Positions 24,489 to 34,063 of a DNA stretch of 64,000 nucleotides are shown in pieces. The DNA is from Streptomyces sp. NBS 14/10 (GTDB lineage Bacteria > Actinomycetota > Actinomycetes > Streptomycetales > Streptomycetaceae), in NCBI RefSeq assembly GCF_002224125.1, contig NZ_NCSM01000003.1, positions 255,747 through 319,746 on the forward strand, in the 5' to 3' direction. The translations under genes were made by a program, and so were the position numbers. A model generated the notes under the pieces. It made no database searches. It had not been told where the DNA came from and saw only the letters and a program-made list of their open reading frames with translations. Within the stretch, counting starts at the first letter, position 1, and every line of letters begins with the position of its first letter.

Positions 24489-26509
24489 GCCGAGGTCCTG
24501 GGGGTGGTGTGGTGCCAGGTGCGCTTGGCCACTGTCTCTCCGTTCGCCCGTGCTTCGAGGCTGCTGTCCATGATGAATTCCGTGGCCGTCGCGCGGAGTT
24601 CCGTACTGGTCACTACGCCTGCGTCCCAGTCGCCCCGCCGCAGCCGGATGGTCCACTGGGAGCTTGCCACGGCCGAGCCCGGGTCGCCGCCGCGGATCCG
24701 GTACGTCTCCAGGGCGCTCTCCTCGTAGCGCAGACCGTCGGGGTAGGTGCGCGAGCCCCCGTAGTTGGGGTCCACCTCCAGGGTCCACTCCCCGGTCGCC
24801 ACGTCATGCCGCACCACCCGCTCGGGCCGGGGCCTGGCGGGCGGCTCGGTGGTCACCGGGAGCGGCGGGGCCTGCTCCGGCTCCCCGAAGGTGACTGGGG
24901 GGCGGCCGGTGTCGGCGTCCGGGTCGCGTACAGGGAGGAGGACCGCGCTGTCCGCGGGTCGCACGGTCAGCGCGCCCCGTTCGCCGTGCTCGTCGCGCTC
25001 GCCATGCGGCCAGACCCACGGCCAGTACTGGTCGGAGACGGCGACCCGGATGCGGTGGCCGGGCGGGAAGGCGTACCCGATGGCGTTCAGCTCGAACTCC
25101 ACGTCCTCGTACGTCCCCGGCGCCCACTCCACCGCCTTGTCCCGGCCCAGCCGGGACAGCAGGTTGAGCACGCCCCGGGTGACCAGCGTCGAGGAGCCGT
25201 CGGGGGCGACGTCGCAGACGCGCGCGATGACATGCGCGCGCGGGGTGGCGCTGTCCAGGCGCAGCCGGACGCGCGGGCGGCCCAGGATCTCCACGCGCCC
25301 GGTCAGCGGCGCGGAGTCGAAGCAGACCGAACGGCCGTCCTCCTCGCGCTGGTCGGGCGGCAGGTCGGTGGCGTTGCCGAAGGGGAAGAAGCGGCCCGCG
25401 TCGATACCGGTGTGCAGCGGGGAGCGCACGATCACCGGCTCCGTGCCGGTGCCGAGCGGCCGCTCGTCCCAGGTGACGGCTGGGGTGGGCCAGGCGTCGT
25501 CGGCGACCCAGCGGCCGGGCATGGCCGGGTAGTGGGTCGCGGGCGGCACCGGGTCGTTGATCCAGGAGCGCAGGGCCGGCTCCGCCATGACCCCGGTGTC
25601 CACTCCCTTGAGCCAGTGGTCCCACCAGCGCAGCGTCTCCTGCAGAAAGCCGATCGCGGGGCCCGGCGGCAGGCCCCGGTCCGGGTACTGGTGCGACCAG
25701 GGCCCGATCAGCCCCCGTACGGGCGCGTCAAGGTGCTCGACCAGCCGCAGCACGGTGTCCCGGTACGGGTCGGCCCAGCCGCCCACCGCGAGGACCGCCG
25801 CGTCGATCGCGCCGTAGTCCTCGCAGACGCTGCCGTGCCGCCAGTAGCCGTCCCGCTCCTGGTGTGCCAGCCAGGTGTGCAGATACGGCTCCAGCGCCTC
25901 CAGCCGCTCCCGCCACACGGGCAGCCACCGGTCCTCGCCCACGGCGGCCGGGTCCGGCGGGCGGGCCGTGAACGCGAGCATGGTGCCGGCCCAGGCGAGC
26001 ATGTCGATGCCGAGAACGGCGCCGCCGGTGTAGTGGACGTCGTTGTCGTAACGGTCGTCGGTCGAGCAGACGGTGACGATCGCCTTCAGCGGCTCCGGGC
26101 GCAGGGCTGCGATCTGGAGCGAGTTGAACCCGCCCCACGAGATGCCGAACATTCCCACCTTGCCCGTACACCACGGCTGGGCGGCCAGCCACTCCACGAC
26201 GTCGACCCCGTCGGCGAGCTCGGTCTCGGTGTACTCGTCGAGCATCACGCCCTCGGAGTCCCCGCTGCCGCGCAGATCGACCCGGACGGAGGCGTAGCCG
26301 TGCCCGGCGTACCAGGGGTGCCGCTGCGCGTCGCGCGGGGCGGTCCAGTCGCTCTTGCGGTACGGCAGGTACTCCAGCAGCGCGGGGACGGGGTTCGCGG
26401 TGGCGTCGACGGGGCGCCAGATGCGTGCGTGCAGCCGGGTGCCGTCCCGGGTGGGGATCCAGACGTCCTCCGCCTGGACCTCGCGGTCGAACTGCTCGCG
26501 GTATTTCAC
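24485..26509 (-). CDS. CocE/NonD-family hydrolase (X-Pro dipeptidyl-peptidase-like)
   Basis: A 674-aa serine hydrolase. The N-terminal alpha/beta hydrolase domain carries GISWGGFNS (nucleophile Ser) and DLRGSGDSEG; the C-terminal jelly-roll domain (PDSAVLLPV-like strands near PPGHRIRVAVSDQYWP) is typical of S15 peptidases and cocaine/ester hydrolases. There is no signal peptide. The GTG at 26509 has AGGAG at the proper distance; the open frame beyond it is minisatellite DNA. Substrate unknown; acyl esters or proline dipeptides are possible. Confidence 0.9.
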   Translation of the reverse strand: MKYREQFDREVQAEDVWIPTRDGTRLHARIWRPVDATANPVPALLEYLPYRKSDWTAPRDAQRHPWYAGHGYASVRVDLRGSGDSEGVMLDEYTETELADGVDVVEWLAAQPWCTGKVGMFGISWGGFNSLQIAALRPEPLKAIVTVCSTDDRYDNDVHYTGGAVLGIDMLAWAGTMLAFTARPPDPAAVGEDRWLPVWRERLEALEPYLHTWLAHQERDGYWRHGSVCEDYGAIDAAVLAVGGWADPYRDTVLRLVEHLDAPVRGLIGPWSHQYPDRGLPPGPAIGFLQETLRWWDHWLKGVDTGVMAEPALRSWINDPVPPATHYPAMPGRWVADDAWPTPAVTWDERPLGTGTEPVIVRSPLHTGIDAGRFFPFGNATDLPPDQREEDGRSVCFDSAPLTGRVEILGRPRVRLRLDSATPRAHVIARVCDVAPDGSSTLVTRGVLNLLSRLGRDKAVEWAPGTYEDVEFELNAIGYAFPPGHRIRVAVSDQYWPWVWPHGERDEHGERGALTVRPADSAVLLPVRDPDADTGRPPVTFGEPEQAPPLPVTTEPPARPRPERVVRHDVATGEWTLEVDPNYGGSRTYPDGLRYEESALETYRIRGGDPGSAVASSQWTIRLRRGDWDAGVVTSTELRATATEFIMDSSLEARANGETVAKRTWHHTTPRTSA

Positions 26510-26560
26510 GACTCTCCTACGGTGTGCGGTGCGTTTGCGGGTGCGGGTGGGGCGCCTGCG

Positions 26561-27200
26561 GCGGGCTGGTCCCCTACCCGCCCCTTCCCGAACCCGGGGG
26601 CAAGCCCCCGGCCCCCCAGGGTCACGGGAGGCCCGCGGCCCGAGGGCCCGCGGCCCCGGGCCGGAGGCTGTGCCCCGGGTCCCGGGGGCCGGGGCCCGAG
26701 ACCCGTGGCTCGGGGCCCGTGGCCCGTGGCCCGAGGCCCGAGACCCGAGGCCCGAGACCCGTGGCCCGAGGCCCGGGACCCGAGACCCGAGACCCGAGAC
26801 CCGAGACCCGAGACCCGAGACCCGGGACCCGGGACCCGAGACCCGAGGGCCGTGGCCCGAGACCCGGGACCCGTGGCCCGTGGCCCGTGGCCCGAGGCCC
26901 GAGACCCGAGACCCGAGACCCGAGACCCGGGACCCGAGACCCGAGGGCCGTGGCCCGAGACCCGGGACCCGAGACCCGAGACCCGAGGGCCGAGGGCCGG
27001 GACCCGAGGGCCTGCGGCCCCGGGCCGGGAGGCTGTGCCCCGGGTCCCGGGGGCCGGGTCCGGGAGTCCGGGTCCCGGGACCCGGGGTCCGGGGTCCGGG
27101 GTCCGGGGTCCCGGTCCGTGGCCTGGGGCCGGGCCCGTGGCCTGGGGGTCCGGGGGGCTTGCCCCCGGTTCGGGAAGGGGCGGGGTGGGGAAGAACCACC
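26561..27200. repeat. Heptanucleotide minisatellite flanked by inverted and direct repeats
   Basis: The core (about 26695-27005) is built of 7-base units CCCGAGA, CCCGTGG, CCCGGGA and CCCGAGG in irregular runs. It is flanked by a direct repeat (GGAGGCTGTGCCCCGGGTCC near 26662 and 27027) and by inverted arms, CCCGAACCCGGGGGCAAGCC near 26587 and its complement near 27155. Every frame stays open, which explains the long spurious frames. It is non-coding and lies between the CocE gene and the ABC importer operon. Confidence 0.9.
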
Positions 27201-27206
27201 TCGGCG

Positions 27207-29012
27207 TCAGCCGTCCGCCGGGCGCCAGCGGCGGATGCGGTGGCCGGGGCCGAGGTCGGTCCAGGTGTCGTCCGGTGACGCGGCGTCCTGCCAGTCGTCG
27301 GCCACCCCCGCGTCCGCATCCGTGTCCACGTCCACCCCCGCGTCACCGTCGGGGTCCAGCGCGGCGGCCATCAGGCGGCGGGTGTAGGGGTGGCCCGGGG
27401 CCGCGAAGACCGCGTCCGTGGGGCCCTCTTCGACCACCACCCCGTGTCGCAGCACCACCACCCGGTCGGCGATCCCCCGCACCACGGCCAAGTCGTGGCT
27501 GATGAACAGGCACGCGAGATCGCGTTCGCGCCGCAGGTCGTCGAGCAGGCGCAGCACTTCGGCCTGGACGGAGACGTCGAGCGCGGTGGTGATCTCGTCG
27601 GCGATCAGTACGTCGGGCTCACCGGCCAGCGCCCGCGCGATCCCGATCCGCTGCCGCTGACCGCCCGAGAGTTGCGCGGGCAGTCGGTCGGCGAGGGCCG
27701 GGTCGAGGCGTACGTCGGCGATGAGCTGTCGGGCGCGGGTGGCGGCGGCCGTACGGGACGGTGCCGTGCCGAAGAAGCGCAGTGGGCGCCGTACCGCGTC
27801 GCCCACCGAGCGCCGGGGGTTCAGGGACGTGTCGGCGTTCTGGAAGACCAGTTGGATCTTGCGCCGGAGGGGCAGTGGCCGCCGCCGCGCCGGGCGGGCC
27901 AGGTCACCGTCGGACACGGCCAAGTCGCCGTCGGAGCCGGCGCCCGCGCCCCCGCCCGCCCCCGTCGCGGTCATCTCACCCCCCGACGGCGCCCGCAGCC
28001 CCGCCAGCGACCACGCCAGCGTGGACTTGCCGCTGCCGGACTCGCCGACCAGCGCCAGCACTTCCCCGCGCCGTACCCGGAACGACACTCCATCGACCGC
28101 GCGGCTCGCGCCGTAGTCGATGGTGATGTCGCGGACGGCGACCGCCTCCGGGGCGTCGGCGGGGACCTGGGCCTTGGGGCGGATCTCGCGGGTGCCGTCC
28201 TCGGCGACGAGGGCGAGACCGGCATCGGACAGGCGCGGGACGCTGGACAGCAGCCGCCGGGTGTACGGGTCGGCGGGCGCGGCGAAGAGGCGGCGGGTGG
28301 GGGCGGCCTCCACGACCCGGCCGGCGCGCAACACCGCGACCTCGTCGGCCATGTGGTTGACGACGCCGAGGTCGTGGCTGACCAGGACGGCGGCGAGGCC
28401 GAGTTCGTCGCGCAGCGCGGCGAGCAGGTCGAGGACGCCGCGCTGGGTGATGACGTCGAGGCCGGTGGTGGGTTCGTCGAGGACGAGGACCTTGGGGCGG
28501 GCGGCGATGGCCATGGCGATGGCGACGCGCTGCTGCTGCCCGCCGGAGAGTTCGTGCGGGTAGCGGCGGGCGAGTTCGGCGGGGCGCGGGAGGCGGACCT
28601 GGTCGAGGAGGTCGGTGACGGCGGCGGTGACGGCGGTGCGGTCGGCGGCGGCGTCGCCGCGCAGGGCCTCCGCGATCTGCCGGCCGACCCGCATCGAGGG
28701 GGTCAGGGCGTGCCCGGCGTTCTGCGCGACCATGGCGACCGTACCGCCGCGCAGCCGCCGCAGTTCCTTCGCCGGGAGGGTGAAGACATCGCGCCCGTCG
28801 ACCCGTACCGTGCCCGCGGTGATGCGCGAGCCGTGCCGCAGATGTCCGAGCAGGGTGGCGGCGACGGTCGACTTGCCGCTGCCGGACTCGCCGACGAGGG
28901 CGAGGGTCTGTCCGGGGCTCAACGCAAAGCTGACGTCGTGGACGACGGGGACGTCCCGGCCTCCGGAGCGGTAGGCGACGCTCAGGCCCTCCACGGAAAC
29001 GATGGCGGTCAT
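27207..29012 (-). CDS. Fused tandem ABC ATPase of a peptide-type importer
   Basis: A 601-aa protein with two nucleotide-binding domains, equivalent to DppD and DppF joined. Each half has Walker A GESGSGKST, a signature (LSGGQQQR in the first, LSGGQRQR in the second), Walker B VLVLDEPTT / LIADEIT and a switch His in SHDL. Note IADEIT, where the second half has a conservative change. A low-complexity GAGGGAGAGSDG linker follows the second Walker A. The start overlaps the upstream permease stop (TGATG). Confidence 0.93.
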   Translation of the reverse strand: MTAIVSVEGLSVAYRSGGRDVPVVHDVSFALSPGQTLALVGESGSGKSTVAATLLGHLRHGSRITAGTVRVDGRDVFTLPAKELRRLRGGTVAMVAQNAGHALTPSMRVGRQIAEALRGDAAADRTAVTAAVTDLLDQVRLPRPAELARRYPHELSGGQQQRVAIAMAIAARPKVLVLDEPTTGLDVITQRGVLDLLAALRDELGLAAVLVSHDLGVVNHMADEVAVLRAGRVVEAAPTRRLFAAPADPYTRRLLSSVPRLSDAGLALVAEDGTREIRPKAQVPADAPEAVAVRDITIDYGASRAVDGVSFRVRRGEVLALVGESGSGKSTLAWSLAGLRAPSGGEMTATGAGGGAGAGSDGDLAVSDGDLARPARRRPLPLRRKIQLVFQNADTSLNPRRSVGDAVRRPLRFFGTAPSRTAAATRARQLIADVRLDPALADRLPAQLSGGQRQRIGIARALAGEPDVLIADEITTALDVSVQAEVLRLLDDLRRERDLACLFISHDLAVVRGIADRVVVLRHGVVVEEGPTDAVFAAPGHPYTRRLMAAALDPDGDAGVDVDTDADAGVADDWQDAASPDDTWTDLGPGHRIRRWRPADG

Positions 29013-29917
29013 CAGGAGCCCTCCCGGATCCGGTCCACGCCCCACGCCTTGGAGAGGCCGTCGGCGGCGAGGTTGAGCCCGATCACGAGCGTGGCCAGGG
29101 CGATGATGGGCGCCAGGCTCGCCATCGGTACGACGGTGATGGCGGTGCGGTTCTCGGCGACCATCAGCCCCCAGTCGGGCGTAGGGGGATTGGCGCCGAA
29201 GCCGAGGAAGGACAGGGAGCTGATCAGCAGCACCACCCATGAGGCGCGCATCGCGAATTCGACGCACACCACGTCAACAATGTTGGGCAGCACCTCGCGC
29301 CACAGGATCGACCAGGTCCGCTCGCCGCGGGCGCGGGCGGCGGTGACGTAGTCGGCGGGGGCGACGGCCAGCGCCGCGCCGCGGACGACCCGTACGACCT
29401 GCGGGACGTAGACGACGGCGATGGCGAGCACGATGACCGCGGGCCCGGTGCCGAGCGCGGTGACGACGACCAGCAGGGCGAGGATCGAGGGGATGGACAG
29501 CACGGCGTCCAGCACCCGCATCAGCACATCGTCCAGCCAGCCACCGCGCAGCGCGGCCGCACAGCCGAGGACGGTGCCGAGGGCGATGGTCAGCACGGTC
29601 GCGGCGACGGAGACGCCGAGCGCGTACCGCCCGCCGTACAGCACCCGGGCCAGTACGTCGCGCCCGTACTGGTCGGTGCCCGCCCAGTGGTCGGCGCCGG
29701 GGCCGAGCAGGGCCTGCGAGGCGTCGCCGACCGTCGGCTCGTACGAGGTCAGCACGGGGGCGAGCAGCGCGATCAGGACGTGGACGGCGACGATCGCGAG
29801 CCCGATGGTGGCGGCGCGGGAGGAGCGTACGGTGCGCCAGGTGCGGGCGGCGAAGCCGGGCCGTACGGCAACCGGCCCGACCGGAACAAGAGCGTCGGGG
29901 GTCTTCAGGGTGCTCAT
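29012..29917 (-). CDS. Peptide-type ABC permease, DppC-like
   Basis: A 301-aa inner-membrane permease with about six spans and the binding-protein-dependent EAA-type loop (ADYVTAARARGERTWSILWREVLPN). HWAGTDQYGRDVLARVLYG, near residue 80, is the conserved N-terminal segment of DppC/OppC proteins. The ATG overlaps the upstream permease stop by four bases. The operon order is binding protein, DppB, DppC, fused ATPase. Confidence 0.93.
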   Translation of the reverse strand: MSTLKTPDALVPVGPVAVRPGFAARTWRTVRSSRAATIGLAIVAVHVLIALLAPVLTSYEPTVGDASQALLGPGADHWAGTDQYGRDVLARVLYGGRYALGVSVAATVLTIALGTVLGCAAALRGGWLDDVLMRVLDAVLSIPSILALLVVVTALGTGPAVIVLAIAVVYVPQVVRVVRGAALAVAPADYVTAARARGERTWSILWREVLPNIVDVVCVEFAMRASWVVLLISSLSFLGFGANPPTPDWGLMVAENRTAITVVPMASLAPIIALATLVIGLNLAADGLSKAWGVDRIREGS

Positions 29918-30882
29918 CGGGTCCGCCCTCCTCGGGTCCTGAGCTTGGGGTTGAGGGCCATGGCGCCGAGGTCGGCGGCCAGGTTGCAGCAGACGTAGAC
30001 GACCGCGCTGATCAGGGCGATGGCCTGGATGACGGGCAGGTCGCGGTTCTGTACGGAGGAGAGCATCAGCTTGCCGATGCCGGGGTAGTTGAAGACGTTC
30101 TCGACGACGGCCACGCCGCCGACCAGCCACGCCACATTGAGCGCGATGACGTGCAGGGTGGGCAGCAGCGCGCCGGGCAGGGCGTGGCGGGTGACCACGC
30201 GCCAGGTGGACAGCCCCTTGAGCCGGGCGGTGGTGACGTATTCGCCGGCCATGACGTCGATGACCGAGGTGCGGGCCATCCGCACGATGTACGCGGCCAT
30301 CACGATCGCGAGCGAGGCGGCGGGCAGCCATACGGCGGGGAGCAGTTGTCCGACGCTCGCGTCGGGCCCGTAGAGCACCACGGCGGGCAGGACCGGGACG
30401 GCGATGGAGAAGAGCAGCACCAGCACGGTGGCCACGACGAACTCGGGGACGCTCATCCCGATCAGGCTGACGGTGGAGATGAGGTGGTCGGGCCAGCGGT
30501 CGCGGTAGAGCCCGGCGATGACGCCCAGTACGAGCGAGCCGGTGACCGCGAAGAGGACGGTGACGACGGCGATCAGCGCGGAGTTGCCGAGGTACTGGGA
30601 GACCTCGCCGCCCACCGGCTTGGCGTTGACGAGCGAGGTGCCGAAGTCGCCGTGGAACGCGCCCTTGACCCACTCCAGGTAGCGCTCCCAGGCGGGCTGG
30701 TCGAGGTGGAGCTTGTCACGCAGCGCGGCGACGGCGGAGGGGGTGGCGTCCTTGCCGAGCACCTGGGTGGCGACGTCGCCGGGCAGGGACTGGACGGCGA
30801 GGAAGACCAGGACGGAGGAGAGCAGGAGCGTGCCGAGCGCGGCCACGACCCGTCGTACGACAAAGGAGAGCACTCCTCTCAC
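29914..30882 (-). CDS. Peptide-type ABC permease, DppB-like
   Basis: A 322-aa permease with an N-terminal span (VVAALGTLLLSSVLVFLAVQ), a large external loop with YLEWVKGAFHGDFG, and an EAA-like loop EYVTTARLKGLSTWRVVTRH. It pairs with the following DppC-type subunit. GTG 30882 overlaps the binding-protein stop (GTGA); a second in-frame GTG three codons later is possible. Confidence 0.92.
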   Translation of the reverse strand: MRGVLSFVVRRVVAALGTLLLSSVLVFLAVQSLPGDVATQVLGKDATPSAVAALRDKLHLDQPAWERYLEWVKGAFHGDFGTSLVNAKPVGGEVSQYLGNSALIAVVTVLFAVTGSLVLGVIAGLYRDRWPDHLISTVSLIGMSVPEFVVATVLVLLFSIAVPVLPAVVLYGPDASVGQLLPAVWLPAASLAIVMAAYIVRMARTSVIDVMAGEYVTTARLKGLSTWRVVTRHALPGALLPTLHVIALNVAWLVGGVAVVENVFNYPGIGKLMLSSVQNRDLPVIQAIALISAVVYVCCNLAADLGAMALNPKLRTRGGRTR

Positions 30883-32495
30883 GCCCCCTTCAGCCCGATG
30901 CCGAGGTAGTCGAACTCGAAGCCGTGCTCCGCGTAGCCGCGCACCTTGCGGGAGATGCCGACGAGCCGGTCGGCGAACATCGGGGTGATCGCCCCGCCCC
31001 GCTCCACGACCGCGCTCTGCGCCTGCCGGTAGAGCTCGCGGCGCCGGGCGTCATCGGTCTCGCGGCGGGCCCGGTCCAGCAGCGCGTCGAAGTCCTTGTC
31101 GGCCCAGGCGGTCTCGTTGTACGAGGAGCCGCCCCGGAAGACCTGGTTGAGGAGCTGGTCGATGGGGCGGCCGGTGTACCAGTAGGTGGCCATGAGGGGC
31201 TTCTTCATCCAGATCTGGGTGTAGTACGAGTCGGCGGCGGCCGTTCTGACCCGGATCCGGATGCCGGCCCGCTTGGCGGACTCCTGGTAGGCGAGGGCCA
31301 TGGGCGTGAAGATCGGGTCGTAGGAGGAGGTGTAGAGGTCGACCGCGAGCCGTTCCTGCCCGGCCTGCTTGAGCAGGTGGCGGGCCTTTTCGGGGTCGTG
31401 GGCGGGGTGGGTGGCGAGGTGGCCGGGGTCGGTGGGCGGCACGGGGTTGTCCCAGCCGACGGTGCCCGCGCCCTGGAGGGCGACCTTCAGGACGTGCTCG
31501 GGGTCGTACGCGAGCTTCATCGCCTGCCGCACCCGTATGTCGGTGAAGGGCTTCTCGGTGGTGAGCATCGGCAGCACGTACCACTGGGCGTTCTTCGCCC
31601 GGGCGACGGTGGCGCGGGAGGAGTTGGCGACGACGCGGGCGGTGGCGAAGTCCAGGTTGGTCTGGGAGAGCAGATCGACCTGGCCGGCGAGCAGGGCGTT
31701 GGAGCGGGCCTGCATATCGGCGACGGAGTAGAAGTCGATGGCGTCCAGGACGGGGCGGCCTGCCCAGTGGTCCGGGTACGCGGAGATCCGGCCGGGTCCG
31801 GCGGCGGTGAAGGAGACCAGTTTGAAGGGGCCGGTGCCGATGCCGGTGCGGCCGATGGAGGCGGCGCTGCCGTCGGGGATGACGTAGCAGTTGTAGTTGG
31901 TGAGCAGGCTCGGGAACTCGGCGTTCGGGGACTTCAGCGGGACGACGAGGGTGTGTGCGTCGGGGGTGCGCAGCCGCTTCGGGTCGACCAGCGGGGACAG
32001 CACGCCGGCCTGGGGGGAGGCGGTCTTGGGGTCGAGGATGTGGCGCAGGGTGTACGCGGCGTCGGCGGAGGTGAAGGCGCGGCCGTCGTGGAAGGTGACG
32101 CCGCGGCGCAGCCGGAAGGTCCAGGTGCGGACGGCTCCGTCGGGCTCCCAGGACTCGGCGAGGTCGGGGACCAGGGCGCCGTCGGGGCCGATCCGCACCA
32201 GCCGGTTGTAGAGGGCGCCCAGGTATTCGTACGCGGACAGGGAGCTGGCCGGGTCCAGGGTCTCGGCGTCGGAGGCGGGCGGCCGGGCGATGCGCAGGGT
32301 GCCGCCGCGGTCGGGGCGGCCGGTGGGCCCGGCGGTGGGGAGGGCGTCGGCCGGGGACGCGGAGGCCGCGCCCGAACAGCCGCTGAGCAGCCAGGACGCG
32401 CCGAGCGCGGCGCCGCTCGCCGCGGCGCCGGCGAGCAGCGACCGGCGCGGTATCCCGGCCGCCCCCGGGGCGTGTCGGGGTGAGGTGTCGGACAT
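30879..32495 (-). CDS. Peptide/nickel-type ABC substrate-binding lipoprotein
   Basis: A 538-aa family-5 solute-binding protein. The N-terminus RRSLLAGAAASGAALGASWL followed by LSGC combines a twin-arginine-like motif with a lipobox, so the mature protein should be anchored by Cys near residue 40. TFRLRRGVTFHDGRAFTSAD is the family signature. ATG 32495 is chosen because it directly precedes the signal. The ligand is unknown; peptides are likely, given a peptidase-like CocE gene downstream. Confidence 0.92.
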   Translation of the reverse strand: MSDTSPRHAPGAAGIPRRSLLAGAAASGAALGASWLLSGCSGAASASPADALPTAGPTGRPDRGGTLRIARPPASDAETLDPASSLSAYEYLGALYNRLVRIGPDGALVPDLAESWEPDGAVRTWTFRLRRGVTFHDGRAFTSADAAYTLRHILDPKTASPQAGVLSPLVDPKRLRTPDAHTLVVPLKSPNAEFPSLLTNYNCYVIPDGSAASIGRTGIGTGPFKLVSFTAAGPGRISAYPDHWAGRPVLDAIDFYSVADMQARSNALLAGQVDLLSQTNLDFATARVVANSSRATVARAKNAQWYVLPMLTTEKPFTDIRVRQAMKLAYDPEHVLKVALQGAGTVGWDNPVPPTDPGHLATHPAHDPEKARHLLKQAGQERLAVDLYTSSYDPIFTPMALAYQESAKRAGIRIRVRTAAADSYYTQIWMKKPLMATYWYTGRPIDQLLNQVFRGGSSYNETAWADKDFDALLDRARRETDDARRRELYRQAQSAVVERGGAITPMFADRLVGISRKVRGYAEHGFEFDYLGIGLKGA

Positions 32496-32519
32496 GGGCC
32501 GGCCACCCTTCTCCGCTAT

Positions 32520-32535
32520 TCGTTCAGCGGAACGA
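32520..32535. promoter_or_regulatory. Palindrome upstream of the ABC operon
   Basis: TCGTTC-AGCG-GAACGA is a perfect 6-base inverted repeat, 25 bp upstream of the binding-protein start; an extra GAACGA half-site occurs near 32551. It overlaps the expected promoter and may bind the operon's regulator, which is not adjacent. Confidence 0.5.
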
Positions 32536-32757
32536 TTCTTTGAAGTGCGTGAACGATAGCCAGCCGACCCGTCCGGGCCAACCCTTCGCGCGCGGAAATC
32601 AACCCGGGAAACCGACTCGTTACCCGGCGCGCGCCGCCGTCCCATCCGCCCGGAGATGCCTGAAGACGCCCCGTTGCACCGCCTTGCGCCGCCTTACGCC
32701 GCCGACGTGGCGAAGAACACCGAGCGGTCCCGGTTACACCGCCGTAAGGTGGCCGAC

Positions 32758-33969
32758 ATGCAGGTGATCCAGTCCACGAAGCTCTCCAACGTCTGCTACG
32801 AGATCCGGGGTCCGGTGCTCGAGGAGGCGATGCGGCTGGAGGCTGCCGGTCACCGCATCCTCAAGCTCAACACCGGCAACCCGGCGACCTTCGGCTTCGA
32901 ATGCCCGCCGGAGATCCTGGAGGACATGCTCCGCAACCTCGGCGGGGCGCATGGGTACGGCGACGCCAAGGGGCTGCTGTCCGCCCGGCGCGCGGTGATG
33001 CAGCACTACCAGACCAAGGGGATCTACCTGGACGTCGAGGACGTGTACCTCGGCAACGGCGTCTCCGAGCTGATCCAGATGGCCATGCAGGGCCTGCTCG
33101 ACGACGGCGACGAGGTCCTGGTCCCCTCCCCCGACTACCCGCTGTGGACCGCCGCGGTCTCACTCGCCGGGGGCACCGCCGTGCACTACCGCTGCGATGA
33201 GCAGTCGGACTGGATGCCCGACCTGGCCGATATCGAGCGCAAGGTCACCGACCGCACCAAGGCCCTGGTCATCATCAACCCGAACAACCCGACGGGCGCG
33301 GTGTACGACGAGGAGATGCTGCGGAGCCTCACCGAGCTCGCCCGCCGCCACAACCTGGTCGTCTGCTCCGATGAGATCTACGACAAGATCCTCTACGACG
33401 GCGCCACCCACACCCCCACCGCGGCCGTCGCCCCCGACCTGCTGACCCTGACCTTCAACGGGCTCTCCAAGGCGTACCGCGTCGCGGGCTACCGCAGCGG
33501 CTGGCTCGCGGTCTGCGGCCCCAAGGCCCACGCCGCCAGCTACCTCGAGGGCCTGACCATCCTCGCCAATATGCGGCTGTGCGCCAATATGCCCGCCCAG
33601 CACGCGGTGGCCGCGGCCCTCGGCGGCCGCCAGTCCATCAAGGACCTGGTGCTGCCGGGCGGCCGGCTGCTGGAGCAGCGCGACACGGCGTACGAGCTGC
33701 TGACCCAGATCCCGGGCGTGAGCTGCGTCAAGCCGAAGGGCGCGCTGTACGCGTTCCCGCGGCTCGACCCCACGGTCTACAAGATCAAGGACGACCGGCA
33801 GATGGTCCTGGACCTGCTGCGCTCCGAGAAGATCATGATCGTGCACGGTACGGGCTTCAACTGGCCGGAGCCGGACCACTTCCGGATCGTGACGCTCCCG
33901 GCGAAGAAGGACCTGGCGGACGCGGTGACGCGGATCGGAAAGTTCCTGGACGGCTACAGCCAGCACTGA
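32758..33969 (+). CDS. Class I PLP aminotransferase (AlaA/AlaC-like)
   Basis: A 403-aa fold-type I aminotransferase. Motifs: HGYGDAKGLLSAR near 80, NPNNPTGAVY, SDEIYDKILYDG, the PLP lysine in TFNGLSKAYRVAGYRSGW, and FRIVTLP. It resembles the alanine/glutamate-pyruvate type aminotransferases (AlaA). The start MQVIQSTKLSNVCYEIRGPV at 32758 is chosen by similarity to that family. A 21-bp tandem duplication covers its stop codon. Confidence 0.92.
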   Translation: MQVIQSTKLSNVCYEIRGPVLEEAMRLEAAGHRILKLNTGNPATFGFECPPEILEDMLRNLGGAHGYGDAKGLLSARRAVMQHYQTKGIYLDVEDVYLGNGVSELIQMAMQGLLDDGDEVLVPSPDYPLWTAAVSLAGGTAVHYRCDEQSDWMPDLADIERKVTDRTKALVIINPNNPTGAVYDEEMLRSLTELARRHNLVVCSDEIYDKILYDGATHTPTAAVAPDLLTLTFNGLSKAYRVAGYRSGWLAVCGPKAHAASYLEGLTILANMRLCANMPAQHAVAAALGGRQSIKDLVLPGGRLLEQRDTAYELLTQIPGVSCVKPKGALYAFPRLDPTVYKIKDDRQMVLDLLRSEKIMIVHGTGFNWPEPDHFRIVTLPAKKDLADAVTRIGKFLDGYSQH

Positions 33970-33993
33970 CACGGCTACAGTCAGCACTGACAC
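33952..33993 (+). repeat. 21-bp tandem duplication across a stop codon
   Basis: Two adjacent 21-bp copies (33952-33972 and 33973-33993) differing at one base, each beginning GGCTACAG and containing CAGCACTGACAC. The first supplies the aminotransferase C-terminus and stop; the second repeats the stop out of use. Confidence 0.8.
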
Positions 33994-34040
33994 GCCTATA
34001 GCCGTCGCTCAGCGGGCCCGGCGGCACGCGAGCCGAACGA

Positions 34041-34063
34041 GGCCGCCCGCTCAGTGGGCGGCC
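34041..34063. terminator. Hairpin between aminotransferase and GNAT genes
   Basis: GGCCGCCC and GGGCGGCC form a perfect 8-bp stem with a 7-base loop; the minus-strand GNAT stop codon lies in the loop side. It probably stops transcription from both convergent genes. Confidence 0.65.

Noticed and set aside
26695..27005. Possible CRISPR array
   Set aside because: Repeats are 7-base units with no unique spacers and no cas genes nearby; it is a minisatellite.
24509..27502. Plus-strand frame of 997 codons and similar frames through the minisatellite
   Set aside because: Composed of antisense CocE sequence and heptamer repeats translated as PRPETRD-like periodic peptides; all frames are open because the repeats contain no stop codons.
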